Positions 20,232 through 30,022 of a stretch of DNA of 64,000 bases are shown here, piece after piece. Both the position numbers and the translations under genes were made by a program. The notes beneath the pieces were generated by a model. It searched no databases. It had not been told where the DNA came from and saw only the letters and a list, made by a program, of their open reading frames with translations. Numbering within the stretch: position 1 is the first letter of the stretch; each line of letters starts with the position of its first letter. The stretch is from assembly GCF_000375525.1 (NCBI RefSeq), contig NZ_AQXC01000001.1:310001-374000 (forward strand), read 5' to 3'. Source of the DNA: Corynebacterium propinquum DSM 44285. Its GTDB lineage: Bacteria; Actinomycetota; Actinomycetes; Mycobacteriales; Mycobacteriaceae.

Positions 20232-20259
20232 ACCCAGGTGGAAAAATTCCCACCTGGGT
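20232..20259 (-). terminator. Intrinsic terminator after rplS
   Basis: A perfect 10-bp stem ACCCAGGTGG with an 8-nt loop, followed on the minus strand by TTTTTGTG, lies 25 bp past the rplS stop. Confidence 0.92.
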
Positions 20260-20283
20260 GCTTGCAACATCTGCGAAAAACTT

Positions 20284-20628
20284 TTAGCGCTTTTCCTTGA
20301 TACGAGCCTTCTTGCCGCGCAGGTTGCGCAGGTAGTACAGCTTCGCACGACGGACCTTGCCGCGGCGGGTCACCTTAATCGAATCGATGTTTGGCGAGTG
20401 AACCGGGAAAGTACGCTCGATGCCAATACCGAACGAGATTTTGCGCACAGTGAAGGTCTCACGGATACCGGAACCCTGACGACGGATGCACACGCCCGAG
20501 AAGAGCTGGGTACGCTGGGTGGAACCCTCGATGACCTTGACGTCTACGTCCAGGGTGTCACCGGCACGGAATTCTGGGATGTCATCGCGCAGCTGCGCGG
20601 CATCGACTTTATCGAGAATGTTGTTCAT
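20284..20628 (-). CDS. rplS: 50S ribosomal protein L19
   Basis: Ribosomal protein bL19 at the subunit interface. It is 114 aa, normal length. Core segments are visible: [17 protein letters not shown], then [20 protein letters not shown] and the basic C-terminus [20 protein letters not shown] precedes the ATG. Single-gene transcript with its own strong terminator; the promoter must lie in the 212-bp gap shared with the divergent thiamine operon. Confidence 0.98.
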   Translation of the reverse strand: MNNILDKVDAAQLRDDIPEFRAGDTLDVDVKVIEGSTQRTQLFSGVCIRRQGSGIRETFTVRKISFGIGIERTFPVHSPNIDSIKVTRRGKVRRAKLYYLRNLRGKKARIKEKR

Positions 20629-20840
20629 AGCAGTGTCCTTAATACGTCGGGAAAGAGGAGCCTAGCAACCACTAATAACCCCAGGGTGATTCTCCTGTGA
20701 TGACTAGCGGTGTGACCGGTTCGTATCCTTAACAATCAACCGCTCTAGTCTGGCACAATAGGCAGATAGATTTCAAATCTTGTCAACTATTATTCCAGCA
20801 TTCCAGTGCAGTTTAATCCAGCGAGCAAAGTGGTGGTTTC

Positions 20841-22694
20841 ATGCCTGTGCCCTTCCCATCCCGATCTCACAGCGCCCGCGACCAGCTAGATCTCCGCTGT
20901 TATTTCGTCACTGGTTCCGGCAGCCACGAGGCGATCATTGCCCGCGCGGTGGCTGCCGCCCGCGGCGGCGCTGGCATCATTCAGGTGCGCTCCAAGCCGA
21001 TTAACACGGCCGCCTTATATGAGCTTGCCGCGAATCTTTCCGTGGCTGTCGCGCAAGTAGCACCTGAGTGCGCAGTGCTGGTCGACGACGCTGTCGAGCT
21101 CGTCGGCAAGCTCAAAGCCGACGGCTACCCGATCGCTGGCGTGCACGTGGGCCAAGACGACATGCCCGTCGACAAGGTGCGTGAGTTGTTGGGGCCCGGC
21201 GCGGTCATTGGCTTGACGACGGGCACGGTGGAACTAGCCGCAGCAGCGAATGCGCATGCCGACGATCTTGATTACATCGGTTGTGGGCCGTTTCGCGCCA
21301 CGCCGACGAAGGATTCTGGCCGCGCGCCGCTGGGGATTGCTGGCTATCCACCGATCGTGGCCGCAAGCGAGGTTCCAGTCGTTGCTATTGGCGATGTCAC
21401 CGTCGACGATGCTCGTGAACTAGCTGCCACTGGAGTCTCTGGTGTCGCCATTGTGCGTGGAATCATGCATGCCGAGAACCCGGAAGACTACGTTGCGGAC
21501 GTCGTCAAGAATGTCACCGCTGGGCACGCGGATTACCGAAACACGAAACAGGCCGCCACTGTCGTTGACGTTAATATCATCGGCGCTGGCATGGTGGGGC
21601 TGGCCACTGCGGTCGAACTAGCACACCACGGCCATAGCGTGCGCGTGATTGATCCCGCCCCAGCCTCCGGTGCGACGCATCATGCAGGAGGCATGCTGGC
21701 CCCGGCTGCGGAGGTGGTCTACCAGCAGGACCCGCTCTTTCCGCTCATGCAGAAATCCGGGCAGTGGTACCCGGAACTCATGGAGATTGTTGCCGCGCAC
21801 ACAGACCTTCCTACTGGCTATCGCACCGAAGGCACACTGGTAGTTGCCGCTGATCGCGCAGACTCGCAGCATTTGTCCGAGCTCATGAATTACCAAAATG
21901 CCCACGGCATGGAAGTGTCCAAGCTGACGGTGCGCCAAGCCCGTGCACTCGAACCTGCGCTTTCCCCCGCGGTGGCAGGTGCGGTGGAAATTCCCGGTGA
22001 TCACCAAGTTTTCCCGCGTCTGACTGCCCGCGCGCTACTGGATGCCCTGGAGAATATGGGGGCGCAGATAGTGCGCGAAAAAGCCACGGCGGTGGAATCG
22101 GGCACGGTCGTGACAGAACATGGCCGCTATCCCGGCACCCAGGTGGTGCTCGCCAACGGTTTGGGAGCCGCACACATTTCCGGGGTGCTGGACGACGTCG
22201 ACAAGCCCGACGTGCACCAGGCATTCCAACTGCGGCCGGTCTATGGCGAAGTTCTACAATTACACTGCCCAGCGCACGTGCAGCCACTGTGTGACCGGGT
22301 GATTCGCGGTTTCGTGGAAGACCGCCCGATCTATATCATCCCGCGTGCCGACGGCCGCATCACGATTGGTGCCACCAGCCGAGAAGATCACCGCTCTGGC
22401 CCACCAGCGTCCTCGGTCTATGACCTGCTGCGCGATGCCATCCGCATTGTGCCGGGAATTGAAGAATGCGAGTTCCTGGAAGCCACCACCGGCGCCCGCC
22501 CGGGCACCCCCAATGACCTGCCGTATTTGGGGCGGGTCAGTGCTAACCTGGTGGTATCTACCGGCTATTTTCGGCACGGGATTTTGCTTTCTGCGCTGGC
22601 TGCTCGCATCACGCGCGAACTCATCGACGGCGTGGATGACGATCAACTCAGCGTCGACATCAGTGCTTGTGCCCCGCTTCGCGATGCCCGCTAA
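20841..22694 (+). CDS. thiE: Fused thiamine-phosphate synthase (ThiE) / glycine oxidase (ThiO)
   Basis: One uninterrupted 617-aa frame encodes two enzymes. Residues about 15-225 are ThiE, a TIM barrel joining HMP-PP and thiazole phosphate: QVRSK, ADGYPIAGVHVGQDD, GCGPFRATPTK and VVAIGDVT are the substrate-site segments. A short linker (about 226-241) leads to ThiO (about 242-605), an FAD-dependent oxidase that makes dehydroglycine for the thiazole ring: GAGMVG dinucleotide loop, HHAGGMLAP and a C-terminal GARPGTPNDLPYLG. In relatives I know these are separate genes. Both halves look complete. It is followed by thiS (24-bp gap), thiG and thiF. No thiamine riboswitch motif was found upstream. 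Confidence 0.93.
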   Translation: MPVPFPSRSHSARDQLDLRCYFVTGSGSHEAIIARAVAAARGGAGIIQVRSKPINTAALYELAANLSVAVAQVAPECAVLVDDAVELVGKLKADGYPIAGVHVGQDDMPVDKVRELLGPGAVIGLTTGTVELAAAANAHADDLDYIGCGPFRATPTKDSGRAPLGIAGYPPIVAASEVPVVAIGDVTVDDARELAATGVSGVAIVRGIMHAENPEDYVADVVKNVTAGHADYRNTKQAATVVDVNIIGAGMVGLATAVELAHHGHSVRVIDPAPASGATHHAGGMLAPAAEVVYQQDPLFPLMQKSGQWYPELMEIVAAHTDLPTGYRTEGTLVVAADRADSQHLSELMNYQNAHGMEVSKLTVRQARALEPALSPAVAGAVEIPGDHQVFPRLTARALLDALENMGAQIVREKATAVESGTVVTEHGRYPGTQVVLANGLGAAHISGVLDDVDKPDVHQAFQLRPVYGEVLQLHCPAHVQPLCDRVIRGFVEDRPIYIIPRADGRITIGATSREDHRSGPPASSVYDLLRDAIRIVPGIEECEFLEATTGARPGTPNDLPYLGRVSANLVVSTGYFRHGILLSALAARITRELIDGVDDDQLSVDISACAPLRDAR

Positions 22695-22718
22695 CTGCTC
22701 CCCTAGGAAGGACCGACC

Positions 22719-23737
<1,019 letters not shown>

Positions 23738-23746
23738 GTAGAGGCC

Positions 23747-24934
23747 ATGGCCACTGATCCTGCCGCTAACGCATACGATGCCCTTGCCCAGCTACCCGAC
23801 CGTGAAATTCATCGCACCGCACGCCAGATGAATCTGCCGGGGTTTGGCCCGGTACAGCAGGCTCGTTTGCATGCCAGCCACGTCCTGATTATCGGGGCAG
23901 GTGGTTTGGGGTGCCCAGCTTTACAGCAGCTAGCGGCAGCCGGCGTCGGCACGATCACGCTGGTGGACGACGATACGGTGGATCTCAGCAATATCCACCG
24001 GCAGATTTTATTTGGCGCCGGAGATATCGGTAAGCCAAAGGTTGAGGTCGCTGCGGCGCGCGCCCGGGAATTGCAGCCGGAGATCCAGATTAATGCGGTC
24101 GCTGAGCGTGTGCGGGTTGATAACGTAGTGGAGCTAGTCGGCGGCGTGGACCTGGTATTGGATGGCTCGGATACCTTTGCCACCAAATACCTGGTCGCCG
24201 ATGCCTGCGAGATTCTCGGCATCCCACTGGTGTGGGGCACAGTGTTGCGTTATTCCGGTGAGGTCGCCCTATGGCATTCCGGTGCTAGTGCCGATGGACA
24301 GCGGCAGGGCGTGCAACGCGGCGTCGGTTTACGGGATTTATTTCCGGAACAACCCGATGCCGCAAGCGCGCCCGATTGTGCGACCGCCGGTGTACTGGGG
24401 GTGACGACGTCCGTGGTTGCCGGGCTGATGTCTACCGAAGCCATCGCCTACCTTGCAGGGCTGCGCTCTGAGCCGGGACGGGTCCTTCGCTATCAGGCAT
24501 TACCAGCTTCGCTCACGAGTTACCGGGTTGGTGCGGATCCGCAGCGTCCGTTGACCACGGAATTAGCTGCTTTTTATGGCACCAGTTGCGCGGTACCCAA
24601 CACAGACCCGGCAGATACCCTGTTACAGCGTGTCGCTTCGGGTGCCGCGGTGGCGCTGGATGTGCGTGAGCCGCATGAAAAATACGTGGCGGATCTTGCC
24701 CAGCGCTACCATCCGCTGCGGCTTCCGTTGAGCGAGATCACCAGCAGCGCGGATATCGCCGACGCGCTTGGCGGTGCTGATGAGGCTGTGGTGTTTTGCG
24801 CATCCGGTGTGCGCAGCCAGCGTGTCGTCGACACGTACGCCGCAGCGCTGCCGCAGGTACAGCTGCATAGTCTGCCTGGCGGGGTGGGTGCTCTCGGCGC
24901 TGCCGATATCAACACCGATATCAATAACGCCTAG
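23747..24934 (+). CDS. thiF: ThiF/MoeB-type adenylyltransferase with C-terminal rhodanese domain
   Basis: Activates the ThiS C-terminus with ATP. It is 395 aa. The E1-like domain at about 20-270 has the ATP loop GAGGLGCPALQQLAAAGVG, DDDTVDLSNIHRQ with the adenylation Arg, and DGSDTFATKYL. The C-terminal rhodanese domain at about 285-390 has VALDVREPHEKY and the active-site loop VFCASGVRSQR with its Cys, which can pass sulfur to the adenylated carrier. The two CxxC zinc pairs of many E1-like enzymes are not evident. Context (last gene of the operon) favours ThiF; MoeB-like activity on MoaD is possible. Confidence 0.93.
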   Translation: MATDPAANAYDALAQLPDREIHRTARQMNLPGFGPVQQARLHASHVLIIGAGGLGCPALQQLAAAGVGTITLVDDDTVDLSNIHRQILFGAGDIGKPKVEVAAARARELQPEIQINAVAERVRVDNVVELVGGVDLVLDGSDTFATKYLVADACEILGIPLVWGTVLRYSGEVALWHSGASADGQRQGVQRGVGLRDLFPEQPDAASAPDCATAGVLGVTTSVVAGLMSTEAIAYLAGLRSEPGRVLRYQALPASLTSYRVGADPQRPLTTELAAFYGTSCAVPNTDPADTLLQRVASGAAVALDVREPHEKYVADLAQRYHPLRLPLSEITSSADIADALGGADEAVVFCASGVRSQRVVDTYAAALPQVQLHSLPGGVGALGAADINTDINNA

Positions 24935-24992
24935 GTTCCACTCGGGACCTAACGGGGTCAAGAATTCAGCATCGCCGCAGGGCATGCGAAAA

Positions 24993-25019
24993 ACCCGCTT
25001 CCCGAAAACGGGAGCGGGT
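24993..25019. terminator. Terminator between thiF and the 55-aa protein gene
   Basis: An 11-bp stem (ACCCGCT-TCCCG / CGGGAGCGGGT, one bulged T) with an AAAA loop lies between convergent genes. The minus-strand read continues TTTTTCG, so it mainly serves the small minus-strand gene. Confidence 0.85.
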
Positions 25020-25038
25020 GAGCACACTGGTTTAAGCT

Positions 25039-25206
25039 TTAGAGGTATTCCAGAGCGTTGAAACCACCAATGACCAGGCCCAGGCCCACGGCCATCACGA
25101 TGAAGAAGCCAATGAACGGCAGGTAGACCTCAGACATATTCGACGGCTGATCGTCGCCGGATTTAATGTCCCGAGCCTCTTCTTGCCGGTCCTGCTTGGT
25201 GCTCAT
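25039..25206 (-). CDS. Small single-pass membrane protein, 55 aa
   Basis: Short ORF with good signals: ATG at 25206 preceded by AAAGGGGC, stop TAA, and a terminator 20 bp on. The first 25 residues are polar and charged. They are followed by one strongly hydrophobic helix (about residues 29-49, YLPFIGFFIVMAVGLGLVIG) and a short tail ending in EYL. I do not recognise a family. It lies downstream of tex by 219 bp, convergent with thiF. The good ribosome-binding site, hydrophobic pattern and terminator support a real gene; function unknown. Confidence 0.75.
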   Translation of the reverse strand: MSTKQDRQEEARDIKSGDDQPSNMSEVYLPFIGFFIVMAVGLGLVIGGFNALEYL

Positions 25207-25364
25207 GCTCTGCCCCTTTAAATAGCTTTCTGAACTCGCACCCGGGAAATCATGGCGCAGTGGGCCACCCGGGCATTGTAGGCTTCAGTATACTTCCTGC
25301 TTCCTACAGAATCCAACGCACGTGGCCGAATGATCCAACGCGCGCCCGCAAACATAGCCGTAAG

Positions 25365-25409
25365 TTCGCGAGCCACAAATTCGCGAGCCATAATTTCGCG
25401 AGCCACGAA
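25365..25409. repeat. Three tandem 15-bp repeats downstream of tex
   Basis: The 11-mer TTCGCGAGCCA recurs exactly every 15 bp at 25365, 25380 and 25395, each followed by a variable 4-mer. It lies between the tex stop and the small membrane protein gene, outside any recognised gene. Confidence 0.8.
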
Positions 25410-25425
25410 TCCAGCTAGCTGAAAC

Positions 25426-27777
25426 TTAAGATCCGAATCCGGCATTGCGCAACGCATCAGCCATGGAACCGGCGGGCTTATTCTTCTGCGTGCCGCCGTT
25501 TTTAACCTTGTCCTTAGCATGGTTCTTAGCCTTATTCTTGCCGCGTTTCTCACCCCGGTTGCTACCGCCGCGGTTATCCGCTGCCCTGGCTGCACCGGGT
25601 TTGTTCCCTGCGGGCCTGTTTCCGCCCGGTTTGTTTCCGCCAGCACCCGGCTCATCATCCAAGCGCAGGCTCAGCCCAATGCGTTGCCGGTCGACGTCGA
25701 CATCCAGGACTTTCACCTTGACGATCTCACCGGAACGCACCACGGTGTGCGGATCAGAAACGAACTTGTTGCTCATCGCGGAGATATGCACCAAGCCGTC
25801 TTGGTGCACCCCAATATCCACGAACGCCCCGAAGGCAGCGACATTGGTTACCGTTCCTTCCAGGATCATGCCCGGTTGCAAATCCGACACCTTGGTCACG
25901 CCTTCTTTGAAACTGGCAGTGCGGAATTCTGGGCGCGGATCCCGCCCAGGTTTTTCCAGCTCAGCGATAATATCAGCGACGGTGAGTTCACCAAATTCGT
26001 CATCGGCGAACTCTGCAGGACGCAGCTGTGCCAGCCGAGTAGAATCACCAATCAACTCGCCGACGCCGGCGCCGACAGTCGCGGCAATTTTTTCTACCAC
26101 TGGGTACGCCTCGGGGTGCACCGCGGAGGCATCCAAAGGATTATCCCCGCCGTTGATGCGCAAAAACCCTGCCGCCTGTTCAAACGCCTTCGGCCCCAAA
26201 CGCGGCACCTTCGACAATTCCTTGCGCGTAGCAAACCGCCCATTCTGATGCCGGTAAGTCACCAGATTCTCTGCGACGGTCGCATTCAGCCCGGCAACGC
26301 GCTCCAGCAGTGGCACCGAGGCTGTGTTCACGTCCACGCCCACGCTATTCACCGCATCCTCGACGACGTCGTCCAGCGCCCGTGCCAGATTGGTCTGATT
26401 CACATCGTGCTGGTACTGCCCCACACCGATGGATTTCGGATCAATCTTTACTAGCTCAGCCAACGGGTCCTGCAAACGCCGGGCGATCGAGACAGCCCCG
26501 CGTAGCGAGACATCCATATCCGGCAACTCGGCTGCCGCCTGTTCCGAAGCGGAATACACCGATGCACCCGATTCCGAGACCACCACAACCTGCGGGCGGG
26601 GCTCCAGCGTGCCGACGACTTCCGCCGCCAACTCCTCGGACTCGCGAGAAGCCGTGCCGTTACCCACAGCCACCAACTCCACCGCATGCTGCGCACACAA
26701 ACCGCGTAATACTTCCACCGCCTGCGACCACTGTTTTTGCGGCTGATGCGGGTAGACCACAGTCGTATCGACAACTTTTCCGGTGGCATCGACCACTGCG
26801 CATTTCACGCCATTGCGATAGCCCGGGTCCATGCCCAACATCGCTTTTTGCCCGGCGGGGGCAGCCAACAAGACATCACGCAAGTTCGTCGAAAAGACCT
26901 TCAGCGCCTCATCTTCGGCGTGGCTGCGCACACGGTTCCGCGCATCCAACCCGGCAGAAACCATCAGTTTGGTGCGCCAGCCCCAACGTACTGCCTGCGC
27001 CAGCCAGCTCGACGCCTCAGTATCAAGCTCGAACCTCTTTGCAATGAGGTGCTCGAAACCAGCATCGTCTCCACCATCGAAATCCAGCTGGATAATGCCT
27101 TCGGATTCCGCGCGCAACAACGCCAAGATCCGGTGCGATGGCAAAGCGGTCAATGGTTCCGAGAAATCAAAGTAATCACGGAATTTCGCGCCTTCGGTTT
27201 CTTTCCCGGCCACGACTTGGGCACCCAACGTGCCATCGCGGAAAAACTGCTCACGAACCTCACCCACCAGATCCGCATCAAGGGCGAACCTATCGACCAA
27301 AATCGCGCGGGCTCCATCGAGCGCCGATTTCGCATCGGCATAGCCGTCGACAAGAAAATCCTGCGCGGCTGCTTCTGGATCCACCGACGGATTAGCGATC
27401 AGTGCGTCCGTCAGTGGCTCCAGACCAGCCTCACGGGCCTTGTCGGCCTTGGTTTTCCTGCGCTTTTTGTACGGCAGGTACAGATCTTCCAAGCGCGCCT
27501 TCGAATCACATTCGGTGATCTCCGCGCGCAGCTTATCGGTGAGTTTGCCCTGTTCCTCGATCGCAGCCAGGATGGTTTCTTTGCGCGCCGCGAGTTCTTC
27601 CAGGTAATCCGCACGCTGTTGGATATGCCGCAGCTGGGTATCATCCAGCGCACCGGTGGCTTCCTTGCGGTAACGGGCGATAAACGGGACGGTGTTTCCT
27701 TCCGCGAGCAACGACAACGCCGCCTGCACGCGATTGCTGGAAACGCCTAATTCTTCGGCAATAACACTGGCGATCAT
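25426..27777 (-). CDS. tex: Tex-family RNA-binding transcriptional accessory protein
   Basis: Cytoplasmic nucleic-acid-binding protein related to eukaryotic Spt6. It is 783 aa, family length. Order: N-terminal helical domain (PFIARYRKEATGALDD), YqgF-like domain (LGMDPGYRNGVKCAVVD at about 318-334), helix-hairpin-helix part (NTASVPLLERVAGLN, then SKVPRLGPKAFEQAAGFLRI) and an S1 domain at about 638-708 (GMILEGTVTNVAAFGAFVDI). A long Gly/Asn/Lys/Arg-rich tail follows (about 710-770). Single gene; trmD ends 11 bp upstream, so it may be read through from there. Confidence 0.96.
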   Translation of the reverse strand: MIASVIAEELGVSSNRVQAALSLLAEGNTVPFIARYRKEATGALDDTQLRHIQQRADYLEELAARKETILAAIEEQGKLTDKLRAEITECDSKARLEDLYLPYKKRRKTKADKAREAGLEPLTDALIANPSVDPEAAAQDFLVDGYADAKSALDGARAILVDRFALDADLVGEVREQFFRDGTLGAQVVAGKETEGAKFRDYFDFSEPLTALPSHRILALLRAESEGIIQLDFDGGDDAGFEHLIAKRFELDTEASSWLAQAVRWGWRTKLMVSAGLDARNRVRSHAEDEALKVFSTNLRDVLLAAPAGQKAMLGMDPGYRNGVKCAVVDATGKVVDTTVVYPHQPQKQWSQAVEVLRGLCAQHAVELVAVGNGTASRESEELAAEVVGTLEPRPQVVVVSESGASVYSASEQAAAELPDMDVSLRGAVSIARRLQDPLAELVKIDPKSIGVGQYQHDVNQTNLARALDDVVEDAVNSVGVDVNTASVPLLERVAGLNATVAENLVTYRHQNGRFATRKELSKVPRLGPKAFEQAAGFLRINGGDNPLDASAVHPEAYPVVEKIAATVGAGVGELIGDSTRLAQLRPAEFADDEFGELTVADIIAELEKPGRDPRPEFRTASFKEGVTKVSDLQPGMILEGTVTNVAAFGAFVDIGVHQDGLVHISAMSNKFVSDPHTVVRSGEIVKVKVLDVDVDRQRIGLSLRLDDEPGAGGNKPGGNRPAGNKPGAARAADNRGGSNRGEKRGKNKAKNHAKDKVKNGGTQKNKPAGSMADALRNAGFGS

Positions 27778-27787
27778 TGGGCCAAGC

Positions 27788-28654
27788 CTAGTTATTCCCC
27801 ATACCTTCAGCCAATATCGTGTGATCTTCTGTGCTCAGCTCCACAGCATCCAACAAATCCGGCCGCCGTGCTTGCGTACGCAGTAATGCTTGCCGACGCC
27901 GCCACTCCGCCACCTTGCCGTGATGGCCAGACGTGAGCACCTCCGGAATTTCTAGTCCGCGCCACACGCGCGGCTTGGTATACGACGGCGCTTCCAACAA
28001 ACCATCGGAAAACGAATCTTCCTGGTGCGAACGCTGGTTGCCCAACACGCCTGGGATCAGCCGCACGATGGCCTCGGCGATCACCAGAGTCGCCACCTCG
28101 CCGCCGATCAACACATAATCGCCAATCGAGACCTCGCGCACCCGGTAGCGGCGGGCTGCATCGTCAATAACCCGCTGGTCGATGCCCTCATAGCGGCCGC
28201 AGGCAAAGACAATATGCTCCTCATTGGACCAGGCCTGCGCCTTGTCTTGGCTGAACACCACCCCTGCGGGGCTCGGCACCAGCAGCAACGGCGCATCCGG
28301 GTTCTCGCCAGCGCGCACGTCCCGGCCGTCGTAGCGCTGTGGGGTCGTTCCCGAAAGCTCATCGTGGGTAGCGCCGTGAATATGCTTAGCCGCCGATTCC
28401 AGTTGGTTAGCGGCATCTGCACGCTTTCCCGCCGCAATCTCATCGAGGGCCGGGCCCCACACCTCTGGCTTCATCACCATGCCCGGGCCGCCGCCGTAGG
28501 GCGAATCATCAACAGATTTGTGCACACCGCTGGCCCAGTCACGCAAATCGTGCACGCCGACGTTGAGCAAGCCGCGCTCAATCGCGCGCCCCAGCAGTGC
28601 GTGGCGCAGGGGTTGCAGGTATTCCGGGAAAATCGAGACGACGTCCAGCCTCAC
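27788..28654 (-). CDS. trmD: tRNA (guanine-N1)-methyltransferase TrmD
   Basis: Makes m1G37 in tRNAs, preventing frameshifting. It is 288 aa, longer than the usual 230-250 because of an insert at about 75-110 before the SAM-knot region. Motifs: RLDVVSIFPEYL, DDSPYGGGPGMV, CGRYEGIDQRV and SIGDYVLIGGE of the trefoil knot, then EAPSYTKPRVWRG. The GTG start overlaps the rimM stop as GTGA. This is the normal rpsP-rimM-trmD order. Confidence 0.97.
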   Translation of the reverse strand: MRLDVVSIFPEYLQPLRHALLGRAIERGLLNVGVHDLRDWASGVHKSVDDSPYGGGPGMVMKPEVWGPALDEIAAGKRADAANQLESAAKHIHGATHDELSGTTPQRYDGRDVRAGENPDAPLLLVPSPAGVVFSQDKAQAWSNEEHIVFACGRYEGIDQRVIDDAARRYRVREVSIGDYVLIGGEVATLVIAEAIVRLIPGVLGNQRSHQEDSFSDGLLEAPSYTKPRVWRGLEIPEVLTSGHHGKVAEWRRRQALLRTQARRPDLLDAVELSTEDHTILAEGMGNN

Positions 28655-29151
28655 AGGTCCAGCAATCCTTCCGGCGGGGTGATTGTGATGGTGCCAGCCT
28701 CCAGGTCTACTTCAGCGATGAACTCGTCGACGAACGGAACTAAAGCTGTGCGGTCGTCGTCGGCAAACGTAATTTCCAGCAGGCTACGGTTAATGGTTTC
28801 TACCACACCGCTCACGGTTCCGATCTCCGCGCCATCGTGCCACACGCGCAGGCCCTCGAGATCGTGGTCATAGTAGCCGTCATCATCCGACTCATCAGCC
28901 GGGGCGAAAAACTCCATACCGCGCAGCGATTCCGCAGAGGTGCGGTCGGTGATCTCACTCAATGCCACCAACAGACGTCCCTTGTGTGGGCGCGCGCTAC
29001 GAATACGCAACGATTGCGTACGACCCGCCTGGCGGCCTTCGATAACAGCATCCGGGGCAAAACGGCCCTCCGGATCATCCGTGGTTGTCTCCACCACGAC
29101 CTCGCCGCGGATGCCGTGGGTTTTCACTACCCGACCAATACGTACGTCCAT
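28651..29151 (-). CDS. rimM: Ribosome maturation factor RimM
   Basis: Assists 30S head assembly, binding uS19. It is 166 aa. The N-terminal beta-barrel has RIGRVVKTHGIRGEVVVE, and the PRC-barrel half includes YYDHDLEGLRV and ALVPFVDEFIAEVDL. An acidic DESDDD loop connects them. The AGGGG before the ATG is unusually close, so initiation may be weak. It is coupled to trmD by a 4-bp overlap, and separated from rpsP by a strong terminator. Confidence 0.95.
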   Translation of the reverse strand: MDVRIGRVVKTHGIRGEVVVETTTDDPEGRFAPDAVIEGRQAGRTQSLRIRSARPHKGRLLVALSEITDRTSAESLRGMEFFAPADESDDDGYYDHDLEGLRVWHDGAEIGTVSGVVETINRSLLEITFADDDRTALVPFVDEFIAEVDLEAGTITITPPEGLLDL

Positions 29152-29183
29152 ACCCCTAATTTAGCGTGTCGGTCATACCAAAA

Positions 29184-29219
29184 ACCGCGTGGGTTCCCGG
29201 TTGGGAAACACCACGCGGT
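29184..29219 (-). terminator. Intrinsic terminator after rpsP
   Basis: A 9-bp outer stem ACCGCGTGG/CCACGCGGT, extended by an inner TTTCCC/GGGAA pairing, lies 45 bp past the rpsP stop and is followed on the minus strand by TTTTTGG. It cuts rpsP off from rimM-trmD. Confidence 0.88.
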
Positions 29220-29263
29220 CTTAAGCGCACGAATAAGCGCTACAGGCTTTATGCGTTGGGCCT

Positions 29264-29761
29264 TTATTCGTTGGACTCAGCCTCAGCGTCAGCTTCGCCT
29301 TCAGCGGCAGCAGCTTTCTCCGCAGCAGCCTTTTCTTCGGCTTCCTTAGCAGCCTTAGCCTCGGCTTCTTCCTTGGCCTTCTTCTTCTTTTCAGTGATGG
29401 CCTCGATGGATGGGCCGTTGTTAGCCTCTTCCAAAGCCTTGTTGAACAGCTCCAGCTTGGATGGCTTCGGCTCGGCGGTCTTCAGGGTGCCTTCTGCACC
29501 TGGCAGACCCTTGTACTTCTGCCAATCACCGGTAACTTTCAGCAGCGCCAAAACAGGCTCGGTTGGCTGCGCACCAACGGACAACCAGTACTGAGCACGC
29601 TCGGAATCGATGTCGATCAGGGATGGCTCCTGCTTTGGCTGGTAGCGACCGATAACCTCGATCTCCTTGCCGTTACGACGAGTGCGCGAGTCCGCGATGA
29701 CCACACGGTACTGTGGGGTACGGATCTTGCCGAGGCGTTGCAGCTTAATCTTGACAGCCAT
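29264..29761 (-). CDS. rpsP: 30S ribosomal protein S16 with long C-terminal tail
   Basis: Ribosomal protein bS16. It is 165 aa, about twice the 80-90 aa core. Residues 1-80 are canonical ([20 protein letters not shown], then DWQKYKG). After a linker (about 85-120), residues 121-165 are almost only Lys, Glu and Ala with a predicted long helix. Extended S16 tails are known in actinobacteria. AAAAGGAG precedes the ATG. Confidence 0.97.
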   Translation of the reverse strand: MAVKIKLQRLGKIRTPQYRVVIADSRTRRNGKEIEVIGRYQPKQEPSLIDIDSERAQYWLSVGAQPTEPVLALLKVTGDWQKYKGLPGAEGTLKTAEPKPSKLELFNKALEEANNGPSIEAITEKKKKAKEEAEAKAAKEAEEKAAAEKAAAAEGEADAEAESNE

Positions 29762-30022
29762 TGTTGGCTCCTTTTCTTGCTAGAGATTCACTGGGCAGTT
29801 CGGACACCTGCGGATGCAGGCCGGTTCAACCCTTGGATTAGTCTGCGCGTGATCCCGACTGCGACGACCGTAGACGAGCGCAGTGTTACGCAGAAACACA
29901 GACAGCATCACATCTTAACCTGCAAGCCTCGTTATGACCAAACCATGCGCGGACGTTCTCAGTAAACGTCCTTCGAATAGGGAACGCACACCAAAAGCGA
30001 TACACTACCCAACGACCGAAAA

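Noticed and set aside
26737..27750. 337-aa plus-strand frame
   Set aside because: Antisense of tex, whose domains are complete; composition is Arg/Gln-rich and shows no family resemblance.
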